From: Calliopsis andreniformis
Taxonomy: Eukaryota; Arthropoda; Insecta; Hymenoptera; Andrenidae
DNA length: 64,000 nt
Assembly: GCF_051401765.1 (NCBI RefSeq)
Contig: NW_027480450.1
Span: 2,852,001-2,916,000, forward strand
Direction of reading: 5' to 3'
Part shown: one piece after another, positions 40,501 to 52,803 of the stretch
Layout of the letters: the number at the start of each line of letters is the position of its first letter
Numbering within the stretch: the stretch's first letter is position 1
Made by a program: the position numbers and the translations under genes
Notes under the pieces: generated by a model
The model's database searches: none
Told to the model about the DNA's origin: nothing
Seen by the model: only the letters and a program-made list of their open reading frames with translations

Positions 40501-43300
40501 CCTCAGTCCTCAAACCTCAATCCTCAACACTCAGCCCTCATCCTCAATCCTCAATCCTCAATCTTCAATCCTCAATCCTCAATACTCAATCCTCAATCCT
40601 CAATCTTCAATCCTCAATACTCAATCTTCAATACTCAATCCTCAAAGCTCAATCCTCAATCCTCAATCCTCAATCATTAATCCTCAATACTCAATCTTCA
40701 ATCCTCAATCCTCAATCCTCAATCCTCAATGCTCAATCCTCAATCCTCAATTCTCAACCCTCAACCTTCAATCCTCAATACTCAGTCTGCAATCCTCAAC
40801 ACCCAATCGTCAATCTTCAATCCTCAATCCTCAATCCTCAATCCTCAATCCTCAATCTTCAATCCTCAACACTCACTTCTTCAATCCTCAATCCTCAATC
40901 CTCAATCCTCAATACTCAATCCTCAATCCTCAGTAATCAATCCTCAATACTCAATCCCCAATCCTCAATCTTCAATCCCCAATACTCAATCTTCAATCCT
41001 CAATCCTCAATCCTGAATCCTCAATACACATTGTTCAATCCTCAATACCAAATCCTCAATCTTCAATCCTCAATCCTCAATCCTCTATTCTCAACCCTCA
41101 ATCCTCAATCCTCAGACTTCAAACATCAATACTAAACCCTCAGTCCACGTCCTCAATCCACAACACTCAATCGTCAATCCTCAATCATCAATCATCAATA
41201 TTCAATCTTCAATCCTCAATCCTCAATCCTCAACCCTCAATCCTCAATGATCAATACTCAATACCCAATCCTCAGTCTTCAATCCTCAATCCTCAATCCT
41301 CAATCCTCAATACACATTGTTCAATCCTCATACCAAATCCTCAATCTTCAATCCTCAATCCTCAATCCTCTATTGTCAATCCTCAATTCTCAATCCTCAG
41401 ACTTCAAACATCAATACTAAACCCTCAGTCCTCGTCCTCAATCCACAACACTCAATCGTCAATCCTCAATCATCAATCATCAATATTCAGTCTTCAATCC
41501 TCAATCCTCAATCCTCAATCCTCAACCCTCAATCCTCAATGATCAATCCTCAATACCCAATCCTCAGTCTTCAATCCTCAGTCCTCAATCCTCAATCCTC
41601 AGCCCTCAAACCTCAAACCTGAATCCTCATTCCTGAATCCTCAATCTTCAGACCTCAGTCCTCAAGAATCAGTTGTCAATTCTCAATCCTCAATAGAATA
41701 TCATCAATTCACAGCTTTCAATACCCAATACTCAATCTGCAACTTCAAATCTCTGTCCACAAACATCAATTCTCATCACTCAACCCTCAACACTCCGTCC
41801 CCAATCCTCAATCTTCAACACTCAATCCACAATCCTCAATCTTCAATCATCAATACTCTATCCTCAGTCCTTAATCCTCAATCCTCAATCCTCAATCCTC
41901 AGATCTCAAACATAAATACTCAACCCTCAGTCCTCGTCCTCGATCCACAACACTCAATCCTCGATCCTCAATCTTCAATCATCAATATTCAATATTCAAT
42001 CCTCAATCCTCAATCCTCAACACTCAGTCCTCAATCCTCAATCCTCAATACTCAACCATCAATCCTCAATTCTCGAACTCAATAGAAAATCCTGAATTCT
42101 CAGGATTCAATACTCAAACCTCAGCACACAACCCTCAGCCCTCATCCTCAATCCTCAATCCTCAATCCTCAATCCTCAATATTCAATCATCAGTACTCAA
42201 TCTTCAATCCTCAATCCTCAATCCCCAATCCTCAATCCTCAATCGCCAGTAATCAATCCTCAATCTTCAATACTCAGTCGTCAATCCTCAGTCCTCAATC
42301 CTCAACCCTCAATCCTCGTTCCTCAAACCTCAATCCTCAACCCTCAGTCCTCATCCTCAATTCTCAATTCTCAATCCTCAATCCTCAATCCTCAATCTTC
42401 AATCCTCAATAATCAATCTCCAATCCTAGATACTCAATCCCAAATCCTCAATCCTTAATCCTCAACCTTCAATCCTCAATCCCCAGTCCACAATCTTCAA
42501 TCCTCAATGCCCAGTCCTCAATCCTCAATCCTCAGTCCTCAATCTCAATCCTCAATCCTCAGACTCAACCCTCAGCCGTCAGTCCTCGTCCTCAATCCTC
42601 AACACTCAATCCTCATTCTTCAATCCTCTATACCCAATCCTCAATCTTCAATCCTCAATCCTCAATCCTCAGTTCTCAATCCTCAATCCTCAGTCCTCAG
42701 TCCTCAAACCTCAATCCTCAACACTCAGCCCTCATCCTCAATCCTCAGTCCTCAGTCCTCAAACCTCAATCCTCAACACTCAGCCCTCATCCTCAATCCT
42801 CAATCCTCAATCTTCAATCCTCAATCCTCAATACTCAATCCTCAATCCTCAATCTTCAATCCTCAATACTCAATCTTCAATCCTCAATCCTCAAAGCTCA
42901 ATCCTCAATCCTCAATCCTCAATCATCAATCCTCAATACTCAATCTTCAATCCTCAATCCTCAATCCTCAATCCTCAATGCTCAATCCTCAACCCTCAAT
43001 CCTCAACCCTCAACCTTCAATCCTCAATACTCAATCTGCAATCCTCAATCCTCAATCCTCAACACTCAATCCTCATTCTTCAATCCTCAATAACCAATCC
43101 TCAATCTTCAATCCTCAATCCTCAATCCTCAATTCTCAATCCTCAATCCTCAATCCTCAGACTTCAATCCTCAATCTTCAATCCTCAATACTCAATCTTC
43201 AATCCTCAATCCTCAATCTCAATCCTCAATCCTCATTCTTCAATACTCAACACCCAGCCCTCAATCTTCAATCCTCAATCCTCAATCCTCAATTCTGAAC
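40501..43300. repeat. Copy of 17.1-19.9 kb with clustered single-base losses
   Basis: C dimer 41023/41309 (286 bp, as at 17609/17895), B 41666, palindrome 42088, D 42426, E-like start 42507. Offsets to the partner segment are 23414, 23412, 23419 and 23417 bp at successive landmarks. They step by single-base losses at about 41330, 41743, 42544, 42564 and 43218 and by one gained heptamer near 42170. Confidence 0.82.
42088..42107. repeat. 20-bp palindrome, ATTC loop
   Basis: Intact arms despite several single-base losses in the surrounding 2 kb. Confidence 0.9.
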
Positions 43301-43722
43301 ACTCAATCCTCAATCCTCAATCTTCAATCCTCAACCCTCAATCCTCAATCCTCAATCCTCAATCCTCAATCCTCAGACCTCAATCCTCAATCTTCAATCC
43401 TCAATACTCAATCTTCAATCCTCAATCCACAATCCTCAATCCTCAATCCTCATTCTTCAATCCTCAACACCCAATCGTCAATCTTCAATCCTCAATCCTC
43501 AATCCTCAATTCTCAATCCTCAATCCTCAATCCTCAGACCTCAAACATCAATACTCAATCCTCAGTCCTCGTCCTCAATCCACAACCCTCAAACCTCGAT
43601 CCTCAATCTTCAATCATCAATATTCAATATTCAATACTCAATCCTCAATCCTCAACACTCAGTCCTCAATCCTCTATCCTCAATACACAACCATCAATCC
43701 TCAATTCTCAAACTCAATAGAA

Positions 43723-43742
43723 AATCCTGAATTCTCAGGATT
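43723..43742. repeat. 20-bp palindrome, ATTC loop (triplet member 1)
   Basis: Followed by CAGTACTC, as at 3707 and 49962, marking these three as one lineage. Confidence 0.9.
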
Positions 43743-44384
43743 CAGTACTCAAACCTCAACACACAACCCTCAGCCCTCATACTCAAACCTCAATCCTCAA
43801 TCCTCAATCCTCAATTCTCAATTCTCAATCCTCAGTCCTCAGTCATCAAACCTCAATCCTCAATTCTCAATACTCAATCCTCAATCCTCAATATTCAATC
43901 CCCAATCCTCAATCTTCAATCATCAATACTCAATCCTCAACCCTCAATACTCATTCTTCAATCCTCAATACGCAATCCTCAATCTTCAATCCTCAATCCT
44001 CAATCCACAATTCTCATTACTCAATCCTCAATTCTCAGACCTCAATCCTCAATCCTCAATCCTCAATACTCAATCTTCAATCCTCAATCCTCAATCCTCA
44101 ATCCTCAATCCTCATTCTTCAATCCTCAACACCCAATCGTCAATCTTCAATCCTCAATCCTCAATCCTCAATTCTCAATCCTCAATCCTCAATCCTCAGA
44201 CCTCAAACATAAATACTCAACCCTCAGTCCTCGTCCTCGATCCACAACCCTCAATCCTCGATCCTCAATCTTCAATCATCAATATTCAATATTCAATCCT
44301 CAATCCTCAATCCTCAATACTCAGTCCTCAACCCTCAATCCTCAATACTCAACCATCAATCCTCAATTCTCGAACTCAACAGAA

Positions 44385-44404
44385 AATCCTGAGTTCTCAG
44401 GATT
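44385..44404. repeat. 20-bp palindrome, GTTC variant (triplet member 2)
   Basis: Nine-base arms around TT; 662 bp after member 1. Confidence 0.9.
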
Positions 44405-45193
44405 CAATACTCAAACCTCAAAACACAACCCTCAGCCCTCATCCTCAATCCTCAATCCTCAATCCTCAATCCCCAATATTCAATCCTCAATACTCAATCT
44501 TCAATCCTCAATCCTCAATCCCCAATCCTCAATCCTCAATCCTCAGTAATCAATCCTCAATCTTCAATACTCAGTCGTCAATCCTCAGTCCTCAAACCTC
44601 AATCCTCAATCCTCAATCCTCAATTCTCAATCCTCAATCCTCAGTCCTCAGTCCTCAAACCTCAATCCTCAATTCTCAATACTCAATCCTCATTCCTCAA
44701 TATTCAATCCCCAATCCTCAATCTTCAATCCTCAATACTCAATCCTCAACCCTCAATCCTCATTCTTCAATCCTCAATACGCAATCCTCAATCTTCAGTC
44801 CTCAATCCTCAATCCTCAATTCTCAATACTCAATCCTCAATCCTCAGACCTCAATCCTCAATCTTCAATCCTCAATACTCAATCTTCAATCCTCAATCCT
44901 CAAACCTCAATCGTCAATCCTCATTCTTCAATCCTCAACACCCAATCGTCAATCTTCAATCCTCAATCCTCAATCCTCAATTCTCAATCCTCAATCCTCA
45001 ATCCTCAGACCTCAAACATCAATACTCAACCCTCAGTCCTCATCCTCGATCCACAACCCTCAATCCTCGATCCTCAATCTTCAATCATCAATATTCAATA
45101 TTCAATCCTCAATCCTCAATCCTCAATACTCAATCCTCAATCCTCAGTCCTCAATACTCAACCATCAATCCTCAATTCTCAAACTCAATAGAA

Positions 45194-45213
45194 AATCCTG
45201 AATTCTCAGGATT
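45194..45213. repeat. 20-bp palindrome, ATTC loop (triplet member 3)
   Basis: 809 bp after member 2; followed by CAATACTCAATCC and AACACAAGACC, a version shared with 51600 and 59159. Confidence 0.9.
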
Positions 45214-45740
45214 CAATACTCAATCCTCAACACAAGACCCTCAGCCCTCATCCTCAATCCTCAATCCTCAATCCTCAATCCTCAATTCTCAATCCTCAAT
45301 CCTCAGACCTCAGTCCTCAAACCTCAATCCTCAATTCTCAACACTCAATCCTCAATCCTCAATACTCAATCCCCAATCCACAATCTTCAATCCTCAATAC
45401 TCAATCCTCAACCCTCAATCCTCATTCGTCAATCCTCAATACCCAATCCTCAATCTTCAATCCTCAATCCCCAATCCTCAATTCTCATTACTCAATCCTC
45501 AATTATCAGACCTCAATCCTCAATCCTCAATCCTCAATACTCAATCTTCAATCCTCAATCCTTAATTCTCAATCCTCAATCCTCAGTCCTCAGTCCTCAA
45601 ACCTCAATCCTCAATTCTCAATACTCAATCCTCAATCCTCAATACTCAATCCCCAATCCACAATCTTCAATCCTCAATCCTCAATCCCCAATCCTCAATC
45701 CTCAGTCCTCAGTAATCAATCCTCAATCTTCAATACTCAG

Positions 45741-46743
45741 TCGTCAATCCTCAGTCCTCAATCCTCAACCCTCAAACCTCGTTCCTCAAACCTCAATCCT
45801 CAACCCTCAGTCCTCATCCTCAATTCTCAATTCTCAATCCTCAATCCTCAATCCTCAATCTTCAATCCTCAATAATCAATCTCCAATCCTAGATACTCAA
45901 TCCCAAATCCTCAATCCTTAATCCTCAACCTTCAATCCTCAATCCCCAGTCCTCAATCTTCAATCCTCAATACTCAGTCCTCAATCCTCAATCCTCAGTC
46001 CTCAATCCTCAATCCTCAATCCTGAGACCTCAACCCTCAGCCGTCAGTCCTCGTCCTCAATCCTCAACACTCAATCCTCATTCTTCAATCCTCTATACCC
46101 AATCCTCAATCTTCAATCCTCAATCCTCAATCCTCAGTTCTCAATCCTCAATCCTCAGTCCTCAGTCCTCAAACCTCAATCCTCAACACTCAGCCCTCAT
46201 CCTCAATCCTCAATCCTCAATCTTCAATCCTCAATCCTCAATACTCAATCCTCAATCCTCAATCTTCAATCCTCAATACTCAATCTTCAATCCTCAATCC
46301 TCAAAGCTCAATCCTCAATCCTCAATCCTCAATCATCAATCCTCAATACTCAATCTTCAATCCTCAATCCTCAATCCTCAATCCTCAATGCTCAATCCTC
46401 AATCCTCAATTCTCAACCCTCAACCTTCAATCCTCAATACTCAGTCTGCAATCCTCAATCCTCAATACTCAACACTCAATCCTCATTCTTCAATCCTCAA
46501 TAACCAATCCTCAATCTTCAATCCTCAATCCTCAATCCTCAATTCTCAATCCTCAATCCTCAATCCTCAGACCTCAATCCTCAATCTTCAATCCTCAATA
46601 CTCAATCTTCAATCCTCAATCCTCAATCCTCAATCCTCATTCTTCAATACTCAACACCCAGTCCTCAATCTTCAATCCTCAATCCTCAATCCTCAATTCT
46701 GAACACTCAATCCTCAATCCTCAATCTTCAATCCTCAATACTC
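45741..46743. repeat. D/E segment at 45.9 kb
   Basis: D landmark at 45889, E start at 45970, again 81 bp apart. The E start reads ATACTCAGTCC rather than ATGCTCAGTCC and a later unit reads CCTGAGACC, so no long ORF starts here although the block is otherwise intact. The marker at 46388 corresponds to 19561 and 49216. Confidence 0.75.
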
Positions 46744-48161
46744 AATCTTCAATCCTCAATCCTCAAAGCTCAATCCTCAATCCTCAATCCTCAATCATCA
46801 ATCCTCAATACTCGATCTTCAATCCTCAATCCTCAATCCTCAATCCTCAATGCTCAATCCTCAATCCTCAATACTCAACCCTCAACCTTCAATCCTCAAT
46901 ACTCAATCTGCAATCCTCAATCCTCAATCCTCAACACTCAATCCTCATTCTTCAATCCTCAATAACCAATCCTCAATCTTCAATCCTCAATCCTCAAACC
47001 TCAATTCTCAATCCTCAATACTCAATATTCAATCCTCAACCCTCAATCCTCAATCCTCAATCCTCATTCGTCAATCCTCAACACCCAATCGTCAATCTTC
47101 AATCCTCAATCCTCAATCCTCAATCCTCAATCCTCAATCTTCAATCCTCAACACTCACTTCTTCAATCCTCAATCCTCAATCCTCAATCCTCAATACTCA
47201 ATCCTCAATCCTCAGTAATCAATCCTCAATACTCAATCCCCAATCCTCAATCTTCAATCCCCAATACTCAATCTTCAATCCTCAATCCTCAATCCTCAAT
47301 CCTCAATACACATTGTTCAATCCTCAATACCAAATCCTCAATCTTCAATCCTCAATCCTCAATCCTCTATTCTCAACCCTCAATCCTCAATCCTCAGACT
47401 TCAAACATCAATACTAAACCCTCAGTCCACGTCCTCAATCCACAACACTCAATCGTCAATCCTCAATCATCAATCATCAATATTCAATCTTCAATCCTCA
47501 ATCCTCAATCCTCAATCCTCAACCCTCAATCCTCAATGATCAATACTCAATACCCAATCCTCAGTCTTCAATCCTCAATCCTCAATCCTCAATCCTCAAT
47601 ACACATTGTTCAATCCTCAATACCAAATCCTCAATCTTCAATCCTCAATCCTCAATCCTCTATTCTCAACCCTCAATCCTCAATCCTCAGACTTCAAACA
47701 TCAATACTAAACCCTCAGTCCTCGTCCTCAATCCACAACACTCAATCGTCAATCCTCAATCATCAATCATCAATATTCAGTCTTCAATCCTCAATCCTCA
47801 ATCCTCAATCCTCAACCCTCAATCCTCAATGATCAATCCTCAATACCCAATCCTCAGTCTTCAATCCTCAATCCTCAATCCTCAATCCTCAGCCCTCAAA
47901 CCTCAAACCTGAATCCTCAATCCTGAATCCTCAATCTTCAGACCTCAGTCCTCAAGAATCAGTTGTCAATTCTCAATCCTCAATAGAATATCATCAATTC
48001 ACAGTTTTCAATACCCAATACTCAATCTGCAACCTTCAAATCTCTGTCCACAAACATCAATTCTCATCACTCAACCCTCAACACTCCGTCCCCAATCCTC
48101 AATCTTCAACACTCAATCCACAATCCTCAATCTTCAATCATCAATACTCTATCCTCAGTCC
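46744..48161. repeat. Copy of 35.7-37.1 kb at +11074 bp
   Basis: Marker 46850, C dimer 47305/47598 and B 47956 lie 11074 bp after 35776, 36231/36524 and 36882. The second C member is a hybrid: it has CTATTCTCAACCC typical of first members with GTCCTCGTCC typical of second members. Homology ends near 48161, where this copy goes on to CAGATCTC and the partner to CAAACCTC. Confidence 0.82.
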
Positions 48162-49600
48162 TCAATCCTCAATCCTCAATCCTCAATCCTCAGATCTCAA
48201 ACATAAATACTCAACCCTCAGTCCTCGTCCTCGATCCACAACCCTCAATCCTCGATCCTCAATCTTCAATCATCAATATTCAATATTCAATCCTCAATCC
48301 TCAATCCTCAACACTCAGTCCTCAATCCTCAATCCTCAATACTCAACCATCAATCCTCAATTCTCGAACTCAATAGAAAATCCTGAATTCTCAGGATTCA
48401 ATACTCAAACCTCAGCACACAACCCTCAGCCCTCATCCTCAATCCTCAATCCTCAATCCTCAATCCTCAATATTCAATCATCAGTACTCAATCTTCAATC
48501 CTCAATCCTCAATCCCCAATCCTCAATCCTCAATCGTCAGTAATCAATCCTCAATCTTCAATACTCAGTCGTCAATCCTCAGTCCTCAATCCTCAACCCT
48601 CAATCCTCGTTCCTCAAACCTCAATCCTCAACCCTCAGTCCTCATCCTCAATTCTCAATTCTCAATCCTCAATCCTCAATCCTCAATCTTCAATCCTCAA
48701 TAATCATTCTCCAATCCTAGATACTCAATCCCAAATCCTCAATCCTTAATCCTCAACCTTCAATCCTCAATCCCCAGTCCTCAATCTTCAATCCTCAATG
48801 CTCAGTCCTCAATCCTCAATCCTCAGTCCTCAATCCTCAATCCTCAATCCTCAGACCTCAACCCTCAGCCGTCAGTCCTCGTCCTCAATCCTCAACACTC
48901 AATCCTCATTCTTCAATCCTCTATACCCAATCCTCAATCTTCAATCCTCAATCCTCAATCCTCAGTTCTCAATCCTCAATCCTCAGTCCTCAGTCCTCAA
49001 ACCTCAATCCTCAACACTCAGCCCTCATCCTCAATCCTCAATCCTCAATCTTCAATCCTCAATCCTCAATACTCAATCCTCAATCCTCAATCTTCAATCC
49101 TCAATACTCAATCTTCAATCCTCAATCCTCAAAGCTCAATCCTCAATCCTCAAACCTCAATCATCAATCCTCAATACTCAATCTTCAATCCTCAATCCTC
49201 AATCCTCAATCCTCAATGCTCAATCCTCAATCCTCAATCCTCAACCCTCAACCTTCAATCCTCAATACTCAATCTGCAATCCTCAATCCTCAATCCTCAA
49301 CACTCAATCCTCATTCTTCAATCCTCAATAACCAATCCTCAATCTTCAATCCTCAATCCACAATCCTCAATTCTCAAACCTCAATCCTCAATCCTCAGAC
49401 CTCAATCCTCAATCTTCAATCCTCAATACTCAATCTTCAATCCTCAATCCTCAATCCTCAATCCTCAATCCTCATTCTTCAATACTCAACACCCAGTCCT
49501 CAATCTTCAATCCTCAATCCTCAATCCTCAATTCTGAACACTCAATCCTCAATCCTCAATCTTCAATCCTCAACCCTCAATCCTCAATCCTCAATCCTCA
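48162..49600. repeat. Copy of 5.6-7.0 kb; last D/E block of the window
   Basis: Palindrome 48379, D 48717, E 48798 and marker 49216 are each 42580 bp after 5799, 6137, 6218 and 6636. Downstream of this segment no further D/E block is found. Confidence 0.82.
48379..48398. repeat. 20-bp palindrome, ATTC loop
   Basis: +42580 bp from 5799; arms intact. Confidence 0.9.
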
Positions 49601-49961
49601 ATCCTCAATTCTCAGACCTCAATCCTCAATCTTCAATCCTCAATACTCAATCTTCAATCCTCAATCCACAATCCTCAATCCTCAATCCTCATTCTTCAAT
49701 CCTCAACACCCAATCGTCAATCTTCAATCCTCAATCCTCAATCCTCAATTCTCAATCCTCAATCCTCAATCCTCAGACCTCAAACATCAATACTCAATCC
49801 TCAGTCCTCGTCCTCAATCCACAACCCTCAAACCTCGATCCTCAATCTTCAATCATCAATATTCAATATTCAATACTCAATCCTCAATCCTCAACACTCA
49901 GTCCTCAATCCTCTATCCTCAATACACAACCATCAATCCTCAATTCTCAAACTTTATAGAA

Positions 49962-49981
49962 AATCCTGAATTCTCAGGATT
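49962..49981. repeat. 20-bp palindrome, ATTC loop (triplet member 1)
   Basis: Preceded by ACTTTATAGAAA where other copies have ACTCAATAGAAA; the arms are nevertheless perfect. Confidence 0.9.
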
Positions 49982-50623
49982 CAGTACTCAAACCTCAACA
50001 CACAACCCTCAGCGCTCATACTCAAACCTCAATCCTCAATCCTCAATCCTCAATTCTCAATTCTCAATCCTCAGTCCTCAGTCCTCAAACCTCAATCCTC
50101 AATTCTCAATACTCAATCCTCAATCCTCAATATTCAATCCCCAATCCTCAATCTTCAATCATCAATACTCAATCCTCAACCCTCAATACTCATTCTTCAA
50201 TCCTCAATACGCAATCCTCAATCTTCAATCCTCAATCATCAATCCTCAATTCTCATTACTCAATCCTCAATTCTCAGACCTCAATCCTCAATCCTCAATC
50301 CTCAATACTCAATCTTCAATCCTCAATCCTCAATCCTCAATCCTCAATCCTCATTCTTCAATCCTCAACACCCAATCGTCAATCTTCAATCCTCAATCCT
50401 CAATCCTCAATTCTCAATCCTCAATCCTCAATCCTCAGACCTCAAACATAAATACTCAACCCTCAGTCCTCGTCCTCGATCCACAACCCTCAATCCTCGA
50501 TCCTCAATCTTCAATCATCAATATTCAATATTCAATCCTCAATCCTCAATCCTCAATACTCAGTCCTCAACCCTCAATCCTCAATACTCAACCATCAATC
50601 CTCAATTCTCGAACTCAACAGAA

Positions 50624-50643
50624 AATCCTGAGTTCTCAGGATT
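50624..50643. repeat. 20-bp palindrome, GTTC variant (triplet member 2)
   Basis: Nine-base arms; 662 bp after member 1. Confidence 0.9.
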
Positions 50644-50754
50644 CAATACTCAAACCTCAAAACACAACCCTCAGCCCTCATCCTCAATCCTCAATCCTCA
50701 ATCCTCAATCCCCAATATTCAATCCTCAATACTCAATCTTCAATCCTCAATCCT

Positions 50755-51536
50755 CAATCCTCAACCCTCAATTCTCATTCTTCAATCCTCAATACGCAAT
50801 CCTCAATCTTCAGTCCTCAATCCTCAATCCTCAATTCTCAATACTCAATCCTCAATCCTCAGACCTCAATCCTCAATCTTCAATCCTCAATACTCAATCT
50901 TCAATCCTCAATCCTCAAACCTCAATCCTCAATCCTCATTCTTCAATCCTCAACACCCAATCGTCAATCTTCGATCCTCAATCCTCAATCCTCAATTCTC
51001 AATCCTCAATCCTCAATCCTCAGACCTCAAACATCAATACTCAACCCTCAGTCCTCATCCTCGGTCCACAACCCTCAATCCTCGATCCTCAATCTTCAAT
51101 CATCAATATTCAATATTCAATCCTCAATCCTCAATCCTCAATACTCAATCCTCAACCCTCAATTCTCATTCTTCAATCCTCAATACGCAATCCTCAATCT
51201 TCAGTCCTCAATCCTCAATCCTCAATTCTCAATACTCAATCCTCAATCCTCAGACCTCAATCCTCAATCTTCAATCCTCAATACTCAATCTTCAATCCTC
51301 AATCCTCAAACCTCAATCCTCAATCCTCATTCTTCAATCCTCAACACCCAATCGTCAATCTTCGATCCTCAATCCTCAATCCTCAATTCTCAATCCTCAA
51401 TCCTCAATCCTCAGACCTCAAACATCAATACTCAACCCTCAGTCCTCATCCTCGGTCCACAACCCTCAATCCTCGATCCTCAATCTTCAATCATCAATAT
51501 TCAATATTCAATCCTCAATCCTCAATCCTCAATACT
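50755..51536. repeat. 391-bp tandem duplication
   Basis: Two adjacent copies, about 50755-51145 and 51146-51536. Rare private variants are shared by both at a 391-bp distance: TCAACCCTCAATTCTC (50761/51152), TCTTCGATCC and TCGGTCCAC (51061/51452). Since TCGGTCCAC occurs nowhere else that I could see, this duplication is among the youngest events in the window. Confidence 0.85.
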
Positions 51537-51599
51537 CAATCCTCAATCCTCAGTCCTCAATACTCAACCATCAATCCTCAATTCTCAAACTCAATAGAA

Positions 51600-51619
51600 A
51601 ATCCTGAATTCTCAGGATT
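51600..51619. repeat. 20-bp palindrome, ATTC loop (triplet member 3)
   Basis: 976 bp after member 2, displaced by the 391-bp duplication and other indels. Confidence 0.9.
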
Positions 51620-52803
51620 CAATACACAATCCTCAACACAAGACCCTCAGCCCTCATCCTCAATCCTCAATCCTCAATCCTCAATCCTCAATTCTCAATC
51701 CTCAATCCTCAGACCTCAGTCCTCAAACCTCAATCCTCAATTCTCAACACTCAATCCTCAATCCTCAATACTCAATCCCCAATCCACAATCTTCAATCCT
51801 CAATACTCAATCCTCAACCCTCAATCCTCATTCGTCAATCCTCAATACCCAATCCTCAATCTTCAATCCTCCATCCCCAATCCTCAATTCTCATTACTCA
51901 ATCCTCAATTATCAGACCTCAATCCTCAATCCTCAATCCTCAATACTCAATCTTCAATCCTCAATCCTTAATTCTCAATCCTCAATCCTCAGTCCTCAGT
52001 CCTCAAACCTCAATCCTCAATTCTCAATACTCAATCCTCAATCCTCAATACTCAATCCCCAATCCACAATCTTCAATCCTCAATACTCAATCCTCAACCC
52101 TCAATCCTCCTTCTTCAATCCTCAATACCCAATCCTCAATCTTCAATCCTCAATCCTCAATCCTCAATCCTCATTACTCAATCCTCAATTCTCAGACCTC
52201 AATCCTCAATCCTCAATCCTCAATACTCAATCTTCAATCCTCAATCCTCAATCCTCAATCCTCAATCCTCATTCTCCAATCCTCAACACCCAATCGTCAA
52301 TCTTCAATCCTCAATCCTGAATCCTCAATTCTCAATCCTCAATCCTCAATCCTCAGACCTCAAACATAAATACTCAACCCTCAGTCCTCGTCCTCGATCC
52401 ACAACCCTCAATCCTCGATCCTCAACCTTCAATCATCAATATTCAATATTCAATCCTCAATCCTCAATCCTCAATACTCAGTCCTCAACCCTCAATCCTC
52501 AATACTCAACCATCAATCCTCAATTCTCAATCCTCAATCCTCAGTCCTCAGTCCTCAAACCTCAATCCTCAGTTCTCAATACTCAATCCTCAATCCTCAA
52601 TATTCAATCCCCAATCCTCAATCTTCAATCCTCAATACTCAATCCTCAACCCTCAATCCTCATTCTTCAATCCTCAATACGCAATCCTCAATCTTCAGTC
52701 CTCAATCCTCAATCCTCAATTCTCAATACTCAATCCTCAATCCTCAATCCTCAATACTCAATCTTCAATCATCAATCCTCAAACCTCAATCCTCAATCCT
52801 CAT

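Larger units (their letters stand above)
43301..45740. repeat. Palindrome-triplet module at 43.7-45.2 kb
   Basis: Palindromes at 43723, 44385 and 45194 are separated by 662 and 809 bp; the middle one has the GTTC loop. No B, C or D/E block occurs. The first two match 49962 and 50624 at +6239 bp and the third matches 51600 at +6406 bp. The left part matches 3.3-4.55 kb. Confidence 0.8.
1862..48030. repeat. Block B family, subfamily I
   Basis: Seventeen copies, with GAATCAGTTGTCAATTC starting at 1862, 5376, 8667, 11033, 14524, 16890, 18253, 20408, 22621, 23990, 26356, 29938, 34516, 36882, 40304, 41666 and 47956. Each is followed by AATAGAATATCATCAATTC, then CTTCAAATCTCTGTCC, then CACTCCGTCCCC. 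This is the part of the array furthest from CCTCAAT, yet it is nearly invariant between copies. Confidence 0.85.
642..48960. repeat. Block D/E family, 21 copies
   Basis: E starts (ATGCTCAGTCC or close) at 723, 2704, 6218, 7640, 9509, 12569, 13497, 15366, 19088, 21250, 24832, 27892, 28911, 30780, 32470, 33489, 35358, 38418, 42507, 45970 and 48798. D (CTAGATA, then CCCAAATCC and usually CCTTAATCC) lies 81 bp upstream of each. A GCCGTCAG/GGCGTCAG split separates two versions: GGCGTCAG follows the starts at 9509, 15366, 21250, 24832, 30780 and 35358, always the second member of a 1869-bp pair or its descendants. Confidence 0.82.
49601..52803. repeat. Palindrome-triplet module with nested 391-bp tandem
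   Basis: Palindromes at 49962, 50624 and 51600. The first interval is 662 bp as in other triplets, but the second is 976 instead of 809 bp because of a nested 391-bp duplication with other length changes. At about 52530 the sequence passes from ACCATCAATCCTCAATTCTC straight to plain heptamers, so a fourth palindrome expected there has been lost. Confidence 0.8.
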
